A DNA stretch of 10,891 bases from assembly GCA_934725285.1 (NCBI GenBank), contig CAKVBK010000059.1, forward strand, positions 1 to 10,891. Direction: 5' to 3'. The notes beneath the pieces are model-generated. The model was given only the letters and a program-made list of their open reading frames with translations. It was not told the origin of the DNA and did no database searches. Below, one piece after another: positions 5,538 through 10,891 of the stretch (position 1 is its first letter; every line of letters begins with the position of its first letter). This DNA is from an uncultured Bacteroidales bacterium (lineage in GTDB: Bacteria; Bacteroidota; Bacteroidia; Bacteroidales; UBA932). A program made the position numbers and the translations under genes.

Positions 5538-6656
5538 CTATCTATGATGATACATATCGTCATAGTACCGGAGATATTCCCCGCTGGTGACGTTGTCCAG
5601 CCACTGCCCGTTATCAAGATACCAACGGACGGTCTTCTCGATACCTTCGGCAAACTGAAGGCTTGGCTCCCAACCAAGCTCGTTCTTGAGTTTTGATGAA
5701 TCAATGGCGTAGCGCATATCGTGCCCCTTCCGGTCAGTCACATAGGTGATGAGATCGTCATCAGAGCCTTCCGGCCGTCCGAGCAAATGATCCACTGTCT
5801 TAACAAGAACCTTGATCAGATCTATGTTCTTCCATTCGTTGAAGCCACCGATGTTGTATGTCTCCGCAATTCTCCCCTTGTGGAAAATCAAATCTATCGC
5901 TCTGGCGTGATCCTCCACATACAACCAATCACGGACGTTCTCGCCTTTCCCATAGACCGGAAGCGGACGACGTTGACGGATGTTGTTGATGAACAGCGGA
6001 ATCAATTTTTCCGGAAATTGATAAGGTCCATAATTGTTAGAGCAGTTGGTCACGATGGTCGGCATCCCGTAGGTGTCATGATAGGCCCTGACAAAATGAT
6101 CGCTCGAAGCTTTGGACGCGGAATACGGGCTGTGAGGCTGGTATTTGCTTTCCTCTGTGAAGAACGTATCACCGAACGGACCTCCGCCACATTCATTGCC
6201 GGCAGGATCCCCTTCCGGTCTTGTAAGCTCAAGGGCGCCATAGACCTCATCAGTCGAGATGTGGTAGAACCGCTTTCCTTCCCACCCTTGCGGTTCCCAA
6301 AATTCACGGGCGGCCTGAAGAAGGGTCAATGTGCCAAGCACATTTGTCTTCGCGAATATGAACGGATCCTTTATGGAACGGTCAACGTGACTCTCGGCGG
6401 CAAGATGAATGACACCGTCAACGGAATATTCTGAGAAAACCTTGCGGACGGTCTCAAGGTCGCAGACATCTGCCTTGACGAAAGTATAGTTCGGGCAGTC
6501 CTCAATGTCTTTAAGATTGGCCAGGTTGCCGGCATATGTCAGTTTATCGAGGTTGACAATGTGATATTCAGGATATTTTTCCACAAACAGCCGAACAACA
6601 TGACTGCCTATGAAACCGGCCCCACCGGTAATCAGAATCGAGCGGTGATATTTCAT
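5538..6656 (-). CDS. rfbB: dTDP-glucose 4,6-dehydratase
   Basis: A 372-residue RmlB/RfbB enzyme of the extended short-chain dehydrogenase family. It converts dTDP-glucose to dTDP-4-keto-6-deoxyglucose with bound NAD, the branch point toward dTDP-rhamnose and other deoxysugars of surface polysaccharide. Visible are the Rossmann motif GGAGFIGS (11-18), HLAAESHVDRSI (84-95), the catalytic STDEVYG with Thr135-Asp136-Glu137, the Tyr178-x3-Lys182 pair in PYSASK, and NCSNNYGPYQFPEKLIPL. An insertion rich in Gly, Pro and Glu (about 143-165) sits in the active-site-proximal loop; otherwise it parallels the E. coli enzyme (about 361 residues). It is the last gene of the minus-strand series, 54 bp after pdxA and just before a strong terminator. 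The usual rfbA, rfbC and rfbD partners are not in the window and must be encoded elsewhere. Confidence 0.95.
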   Translation of the reverse strand: MKYHRSILITGGAGFIGSHVVRLFVEKYPEYHIVNLDKLTYAGNLANLKDIEDCPNYTFVKADVCDLETVRKVFSEYSVDGVIHLAAESHVDRSIKDPFIFAKTNVLGTLTLLQAAREFWEPQGWEGKRFYHISTDEVYGALELTRPEGDPAGNECGGGPFGDTFFTEESKYQPHSPYSASKASSDHFVRAYHDTYGMPTIVTNCSNNYGPYQFPEKLIPLFINNIRQRRPLPVYGKGENVRDWLYVEDHARAIDLIFHKGRIAETYNIGGFNEWKNIDLIKVLVKTVDHLLGRPEGSDDDLITYVTDRKGHDMRYAIDSSKLKNELGWEPSLQFAEGIEKTVRWYLDNGQWLDNVTSGEYLRYYDDMYHHR

Positions 6657-6680
6657 AATCTTGATTTAAATGTCAAGCCG

Positions 6681-6708
6681 ACTTGCTCCGAGCCTTCGTG
6701 CAGCAAGT
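6681..6708 (-). other. Hairpin in the pdxA-rfbB gap
   Basis: ACTTGCT (6681-6687) and AGCAAGT (6702-6708) are perfect 7-bp inverted copies. On the minus strand an inner CGA-AGGC-TCG pairing extends the stem across a small internal loop. The structure lies between the pdxA stop and the rfbB start. Without a following T-run it is more likely an mRNA processing or attenuation element than a full terminator. Confidence 0.35.
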
Positions 6709-6710
6709 GA

Positions 6711-7763
6711 CTATTCCTGTGTTTTCTGCATTTTTCCTGCGTGAAGAGAATCGTATGCCGCACGTCTGCGGAAAATATCAATGGCTGTGTAGATAGACGA
6801 CATCATAGACTGAGGATCCGCCTCGTCGCGTCCTGCCATCTCATACGCTGTTCCGTGATCAGGCGAAGTCCTGACAATCGGCAAGCCAGCCGTGAAGTTC
6901 ACTCCATCCTCAAATGCAAGAGCCTTGAACGGGGCTAGTCCCTGGTCGTGGTACATGGCAAGTGTGGCGTCAAACTTGGCATAATGCCCAAGGCCAAAGA
7001 ATCCGTCAGGAGAATATGGACCGAAAGCCAGAAGACCTTCAGCATTGGCAGCTTTCACGGCCGGGAGGATAATCGTCTCCTCTTCATCTCCCAGAAGCCC
7101 TCCATCACCGCAATGAGGGTTCAGTCCAAGTACGGCAATCTTAGGCTCGACTATGCCGAAATCCCTCTTCAGCGAGGCTGTCATCAGCCTCAGTTTGTTC
7201 ACAATCTTCTCCTGCGTGATCGATGCCGGAACATCCTTTAAAGGAATATGGCCGGTCACGACACTGATCCTCAACTGGTCCGAGACCATGAACATAAGCA
7301 CGTCATCCACCCCGAACTCCTTCTGTAGATATTCAGTGTGTCCGGTGTTGCCGAAGCCCTCGGCCACCATAGCCTTCTTGTTGATCGGGGCGGTCACGAG
7401 CACATCAATGTCACCTGCCTTTATGTCCTGCACGGCGCACTCCAATGACTTGATGGCGGATTTCGCGGATTCAGGCGTTGACTGCCCTGGCTCGACGAAC
7501 ACGTTGTCCGGCAGACAGTTCACGATGTTGATCTTCTTTGGTTTCGCGTCCTTTGCACTCTGGATCACGTATGTGTCCATCTGATCAAGATTGTGGATAA
7601 GTTTGCGGTAGAAGCCGAAAATCTTTGACGAGCCGTAGATCACCGGGGTGAATGACTCCAGAATCCTCGCATCAGCCAATGACTTGATTATCACTTCATA
7701 TCCGATCCCATTACCATCTCCCTGGGTTATTCCGACAATCGGTTTTCTGTTGTTTCTTTCCAT
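6711..7763 (-). CDS. pdxA: 4-hydroxythreonine-4-phosphate dehydrogenase (vitamin B6 synthesis)
   Basis: A 350-residue PdxA, which oxidises 4-hydroxythreonine-4-phosphate with NAD(P)+; the decarboxylated product is joined to deoxyxylulose phosphate by PdxJ to make pyridoxine phosphate. The start is taken at 7763 (MERNNRKPIVGITQGDGNG) because homologues begin just before the GIT(Q/M)GD motif; the upstream in-frame ATG at 7802 would add 13 unmatched residues. Visible are TAPINKKA (124-131), GHTEYL (His142, substrate side), the metal-binding histidines His172 (GHIPL), His217 (NPHCGDGG) and His272 (YHDQGLAPFK), and GLPIVRTSPDHGTAY. These match E. coli His166, His211 and His266 at a constant offset of 6. 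It is in line with rnhA (72-bp gap) and rfbB (54-bp gap), with a possible promoter of its own over the rnhA stop. Confidence 0.95.
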   Translation of the reverse strand: MERNNRKPIVGITQGDGNGIGYEVIIKSLADARILESFTPVIYGSSKIFGFYRKLIHNLDQMDTYVIQSAKDAKPKKINIVNCLPDNVFVEPGQSTPESAKSAIKSLECAVQDIKAGDIDVLVTAPINKKAMVAEGFGNTGHTEYLQKEFGVDDVLMFMVSDQLRISVVTGHIPLKDVPASITQEKIVNKLRLMTASLKRDFGIVEPKIAVLGLNPHCGDGGLLGDEEETIILPAVKAANAEGLLAFGPYSPDGFFGLGHYAKFDATLAMYHDQGLAPFKALAFEDGVNFTAGLPIVRTSPDHGTAYEMAGRDEADPQSMMSSIYTAIDIFRRRAAYDSLHAGKMQKTQE

Positions 7764-7830
7764 AACATCAGTTATTTTGCCGTACCAGCCGGAAAACACC
7801 ATTGCCAGCCGACACGGACATATTAAGTCA

Positions 7831-7838
7831 CAAATTTA
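7831..7838 (-). promoter_or_regulatory. Possible internal -7 box for pdxA, over the rnhA stop codon
   Basis: On the minus strand this reads TAAATTTG, an exact TAnnTTTG match whose TAA is the rnhA stop codon. A start near 7824 would give pdxA a leader of about 60 nt. No -33 TTTG is found at the right spacing inside rnhA, and the constraint of the stop codon makes a chance match easier. Confidence 0.35.
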
Positions 7839-8354
7839 ATCAAAATCAATCAGATTGCCACCAGTCTGCGCGTTAAGTTCATAGCCCTCGTCAACCGGAA
7901 GAGTCTTTCCTGCCGCGACAGCTCCTGCCCCAGCGGCCACAGCAAGCCTGTCGCAACGCTCGTTCTCCGGATGCCCGTTATGTCCCTTCAACCAATGAAA
8001 GGTGACACGATGCATCCTGTAAACGTTAAGAAAGCGCATCCAAAGGTCCGGATTCTTGACTTTCTTCCATCCTTTGCGCTCCCAATTCTTGAGCCATCCT
8101 TCATTCACAGCCTTGACGACATAAGACGAATCGCTATAGACCTCCACCAAAGCATTGCTCCATTTGATCGCCTCAAGTCCCGTTATCACCGCCAGAAGTT
8201 CCATCCTGTTGTTGGTCGTGCGGATGAATCCCCCGCTCATCTCCTTCTCGTGCCCGGCGCACTTAAGCACCACTCCGTATCCTCCTGGCCCCGGGTTGCC
8301 GCTCGACGCCCCGTCCGTGTAAAGGAATATTGTAGGCCTTGCGTTCGTCTCCAT
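7836..8354 (-). CDS. rnhA: Ribonuclease HI
   Basis: A 172-residue RNase H type 1 that cuts the RNA strand of RNA-DNA hybrids, removing R-loops and primers, in the cytoplasm. All four acidic catalytic residues are present: Asp14 (YTDGASSGNPGPGGYG), Glu52 (NNRMELLAV), Asp75 (VYSDSSYV) and Asp135 (ERCDRLA). His125 in WLKGHNGHPENERCD matches the E. coli flap histidine His124, and the basic handle WLKNWERKGWKK (87-98) is also present. A tail of about 25 residues (146-172, small and acidic) extends beyond the E. coli length of 155. The start is 30 bp after the gph-like stop and the ORF begins directly before the first strand, so ATG 8354 is well supported. Confidence 0.95.
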   Translation of the reverse strand: METNARPTIFLYTDGASSGNPGPGGYGVVLKCAGHEKEMSGGFIRTTNNRMELLAVITGLEAIKWSNALVEVYSDSSYVVKAVNEGWLKNWERKGWKKVKNPDLWMRFLNVYRMHRVTFHWLKGHNGHPENERCDRLAVAAGAGAVAAGKTLPVDEGYELNAQTGGNLIDFD

Positions 8355-8384
8355 CGGTGCAAATATTGTAAATATAATGAAAAA

Positions 8385-9041
8385 TCATTTCAGAATCTCG
8401 TCCGCCAGCTGAGCCGGTGTATCGACGATCGCAGATGGAGAATAGGCAGCGAGTTCGTCACGGCTACGGAAGCCCCAGGAAACACCGATGGTGCGGACGG
8501 CCGCATTTGAGCCGGTCTGCATATCGACATTCGAGTCGCCGATGTACACGGTCTCCGCCTTGGTTATGTCCGAGACCTCGGCAAGCACCTGATCCACAAT
8601 CGCAGGCTCCGGTTTTATCGGCTGCCCTTCCCGCTGGCCAAGAATCTTCACGAAGTCATATTCACCGAAAAAGTGTCTGACGAGTTTTTCAGCCCCGTCC
8701 TGATACTTGTTGGAGGCCACGGCAAGACGAACTCCTTTGCCAGTGATGGTTTTCAGCATTTCCATAATGCCGTCGTATGGCCTGGTGAAGTCACATTTAT
8801 GGGCATCGTAGTATGGCAGGAAATATGAAGCCATCTTCTGGACATTATCTTCGGAGGCATATTCAGAAGGTACTGCGGCGCGGAAAAGATTGTAGATTCC
8901 GCGCCCCACCATCTGGTAATAGGCGTCTATCGGATGTGTCGGGAAGCCACACTGTGCCAAAGCATGGTTGGTGGCGTTTCCCAAATCCTCAACGGTGTTC
9001 AACAGCGTACCGTCAAGATCGAATATCGCAAGTTTTGTCAT
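8385..9041 (-). CDS. HAD-family phosphatase, phosphoglycolate phosphatase-like
   Basis: A 218-residue HAD superfamily hydrolase with a helical cap after motif I, the layout of Gph and PpaX-type phosphatases. Motifs are all intact: motif I FDLDGTLLNT (Asp8 nucleophile, Asp10 acid/base), motif II VASNK (Ser110), motif III Lys143 in KPEP, and motif IV GDSNVDM (Asp169, Asp173). In many bacteria Gph removes phosphoglycolate formed during repair of oxidised DNA ends, but related enzymes act on pyrophosphate or sugar phosphates, so the substrate is uncertain. The ATG is 3 bp after the peptidase stop, with GGAG 6 nt upstream of it. This is the clearest Shine-Dalgarno-like sequence in the window, and it points to cotranslation with the upstream gene. 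rnhA follows after 30 bp. Confidence 0.88.
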   Translation of the reverse strand: MTKLAIFDLDGTLLNTVEDLGNATNHALAQCGFPTHPIDAYYQMVGRGIYNLFRAAVPSEYASEDNVQKMASYFLPYYDAHKCDFTRPYDGIMEMLKTITGKGVRLAVASNKYQDGAEKLVRHFFGEYDFVKILGQREGQPIKPEPAIVDQVLAEVSDITKAETVYIGDSNVDMQTGSNAAVRTIGVSWGFRSRDELAAYSPSAIVDTPAQLADEILK

Positions 9042-9044
9042 ACC

Positions 9045-10891
9045 TTACTCCGCATTCTCGAATCCTGAATATTCTCCCTTGTCCTCATAAGGCACGCCAG
9101 TCTTCATCCACGCGGGCAGCGGAGCGCCCTTGAGATAGTAGTCAAAGAACTGCTGCAGCCTGACGGACAAGTCTTTGCAGTTGCGCCTCTGGACGAGGTT
9201 GTGCGCCTCCTTGTTGTACTGGAGCAGCCAGGCCGGTTTGTCCAAACGGCGGAGATCCGAGAAGAACTCGATTCCCTGATACCACGGAACCGCCCCGTCA
9301 GCATCGTTATGCATGATCAGCACAGGAGTCTGGACCTTATCGACGTGGAAGACAGGAGAGTTCTCAATGTAGAGATCGAGCGCGCCCGGCTCCCACATGC
9401 TCTTTCCGATTCGGCTCTGGCCGTGCTCGTACTGTCCGGCGCGGGTGATGCCCGAGCCCCAGCGGATGCCGCCGTAGGCCGAGGTCATATTCCCTACAGG
9501 TGCTCCGGAACCTGCCGCAGCGAACATGTTCGTGCGGGTTATGAGCCAGGCTGTCTGGTAACCTCCCCAGCTCTGGCCCTGGATGGCCATCTTGCTCTTG
9601 TCAGCGATCGGATAGGCTTCGCAAAGTGCCTCGGCTCCGGCGCAGATGCAGTTGTAGGCGCTTTCTCCCGGATGTCCGACCTTGTAGACAATGTCCGGCA
9701 CGAACACGATGTACCCCCTCGAAGTATAGAATGGAATATTCACTATCGAGCGTGACGGTGCAGGGGTCCAGAATGAATAAAGATTGTTGGCGTTCTTCTC
9801 GTAGAAGTAGATCATGACAGGCAGCTTCTCATCAGCCTTGACTCCATCAGGGATGAAAACAAGACCTTTAAGCGGAGTCCCGTCGTAGGCTTTCCAACGG
9901 AAGAGTTCGGCACGGCCCCAGCGGTAGTCAGCCATCTGAGGGTTGATGGAAGAGACCTTTGTGGACGTCTTGAAATTGTCGTCAGTATAATAGAGGTCAT
10001 AGCAATTGCGGAAGTTGCCTTTCTGGAAAAATATCCTGTCAGAGTCTTTGGTTCCGGCTATGTATTTGAAACTTACCGTGTCAGTGAAATATTCAAGAGT
10101 CTTGGCAGGCTTGGCGAGGTTCAGGCGGCCGAAACCGTTCTCCTGACTTTCCTCGTTGAACACGCTCAGATAGACAGTCTGCTTAGGATCAAGCGGTCTG
10201 GCGACTCCGCAGCGGCGCTCATTCGGTTTCCTGGTGTCCGGCTTGGGATCCATGATCTTGAAACGGTTGTGGGTCTGGCGGCCCACTCCCCCTGTGAGGT
10301 TGGCAGCGGTCTTGCCGTCCGGTGAGAACTTCCAGATGTCATAGCGGTCGATGATGAACAAGGCAGACTCGTCTTTGAGCCATTTCGGGGAGAACTCGTG
10401 GGCCGGAGCAGCGGTCGGATGGTCGTCCTCCTCGTCGTAGAATGGTACGCCTGTCTGAGCGGTAAGGTTAACCTTCTCGCCGGTCAGGGTGTTGTAGGTG
10501 AACCAGTTCATCTCATCGTTGTCGAACCAGACAAGGTATTTTCCGCTCGGGGACATGTCGAACCGTCCCACATTAAGTCCTTCAGCCACAACCTTTCTTG
10601 ATCCGTCCTTGACGTTCACGAGGGAGAAGTCGTAGCGATTGTTGTAGTCCCATACAGCTGTGCGGGCATATTTGGAATTGTCTGCCATAAGCACCCATTC
10701 CGAAAGACCTCCGTTCATATAGCGGATGTTGTCGAAATACGATGTGGTCAGCGGCACGATTCTGCCAGGCTCGGAGAGATCGATGGTGGCTGAATATGTC
10801 TTCTTCAGTTTCTTGTTGACATTGAGCCTCTGCTGCGGTGGTGTAAGGATGGCGTCCCAATTCCAGATGTCCAGCTGAGCGGTCTCGAAGT
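9045..10891 (-). CDS. S9-family serine peptidase (prolyl oligopeptidase/DPP-like), N-terminus cut off
   Basis: The reading frame stays open to the right edge, so this is the C-terminal 614 residues of a longer protein. A GTG at 10755-10757 would be an internal codon, because 44 in-frame residues precede it (including QLDIWNWDAILTPPQQRL). The first two-thirds is a beta-propeller-like region with WD-type repeats, such as SPSGKYLVWFD and DIWKFSPDGK. The last 280 residues are an alpha/beta-hydrolase with nucleophile Ser in IQGQSWGGYQ (codon 9570-9572), Asp in NDADGAVPW (codon 9297-9299) and His in KEAHNLV. Such enzymes cleave peptides, often after proline, and in Bacteroidota are usually secreted to the periplasm, but the signal region lies outside the window. 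Bacteroidota members typically reach 800-900 residues. It is the upstream partner of the gph-like gene, 3 bp away. Confidence 0.88.
   Translation of the reverse strand, partial: FETAQLDIWNWDAILTPPQQRLNVNKKLKKTYSATIDLSEPGRIVPLTTSYFDNIRYMNGGLSEWVLMADNSKYARTAVWDYNNRYDFSLVNVKDGSRKVVAEGLNVGRFDMSPSGKYLVWFDNDEMNWFTYNTLTGEKVNLTAQTGVPFYDEEDDHPTAAPAHEFSPKWLKDESALFIIDRYDIWKFSPDGKTAANLTGGVGRQTHNRFKIMDPKPDTRKPNERRCGVARPLDPKQTVYLSVFNEESQENGFGRLNLAKPAKTLEYFTDTVSFKYIAGTKDSDRIFFQKGNFRNCYDLYYTDDNFKTSTKVSSINPQMADYRWGRAELFRWKAYDGTPLKGLVFIPDGVKADEKLPVMIYFYEKNANNLYSFWTPAPSRSIVNIPFYTSRGYIVFVPDIVYKVGHPGESAYNCICAGAEALCEAYPIADKSKMAIQGQSWGGYQTAWLITRTNMFAAAGSGAPVGNMTSAYGGIRWGSGITRAGQYEHGQSRIGKSMWEPGALDLYIENSPVFHVDKVQTPVLIMHNDADGAVPWYQGIEFFSDLRRLDKPAWLLQYNKEAHNLVQRRNCKDLSVRLQQFFDYYLKGAPLPAWMKTGVPYEDKGEYSGFENAE

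Noticed and set aside
7764..7802. Upstream ATG at 7802 as the start of pdxA
   Set aside because: It adds 13 residues with no counterpart in PdxA proteins as I recall them; the ATG at 7763 places the conserved GITQGD motif at the usual distance from the start.
8360..8367. AATATTTG on the minus strand just before rnhA, as a -7 box
   Set aside because: It has one mismatch to TAnnTTTG and would start transcription at the ATG itself, implying a leaderless message inside a tight gene run.
7971..8510. Long plus-strand open frames opposite rnhA, gph, tgt and the S9 gene
   Set aside because: They are antisense shadows of genes with complete catalytic motifs; their products show no family features.
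10755..10757. GTG codon as the start of the S9 peptidase
   Set aside because: The frame is open for 44 more codons to the window edge with family-like sequence, so the gene is truncated by the window and does not start here.

Overview
The window looks like ordinary chromosomal DNA from a member of the Bacteroidales (Bacteroidota), at moderate G+C. The evidence is that the proteins resemble Bacteroidales homologues, most starts lack a Shine-Dalgarno sequence, and several intergenic regions carry exact matches to the Bacteroidota primary sigma-factor -7 box TAnnTTTG. One of these also has a TTTG -33 box at 19-nt spacing. The genus cannot be fixed from the sequence. No phage, transposon, CRISPR, integron or defence genes are visible.

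Layout: positions 1-2374 hold a tight minus-strand run, tgt (tRNA-guanine transglycosylase), an LptF/LptG-family permease, and the first 40 codons of a uracil permease-type transporter that continues past the left edge. A divergent promoter region (2375-2475) separates this from a plus-strand nucleoside:H+ symporter-family gene (2476-3792). That gene's stop overlaps the stop of a convergent, uncharacterised zinc-ribbon gene (3789-4181). A 413-bp AT-rich region then leads to a plus-strand small ssb gene (4595-4945).

Positions 4946-5537 have no convincing protein gene but are rich in structure. They contain two inverted repeats just after ssb, a complete -33/-7 promoter, a GC-richer stretch that folds into consecutive hairpins and ends in an intrinsic terminator (a candidate small RNA of about 140 nt), and a long inverted repeat that can act as a bidirectional terminator facing rfbB. 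This is the part most deserving a second look.

Positions 5538-10891 are a minus-strand series, read right to left: a partial S9 serine peptidase, a HAD phosphatase (gph-like), rnhA, pdxA and rfbB. Gaps of 3, 30, 72 and 54 bp suggest cotranscription, at least of the first pair, and a possible internal promoter lies at the rnhA/pdxA junction.

Functionally the genes are housekeeping: tRNA modification, outer-membrane lipopolysaccharide transport, nucleobase/nucleoside uptake, DNA binding and repair, vitamin B6 synthesis, deoxysugar synthesis and peptide hydrolysis. I see no coherent new system built from protein genes. The less expected observations are the candidate small RNA after ssb, the loss of all three zinc-ligand cysteines in Tgt, and a direct repeat around the ssb -7 box.
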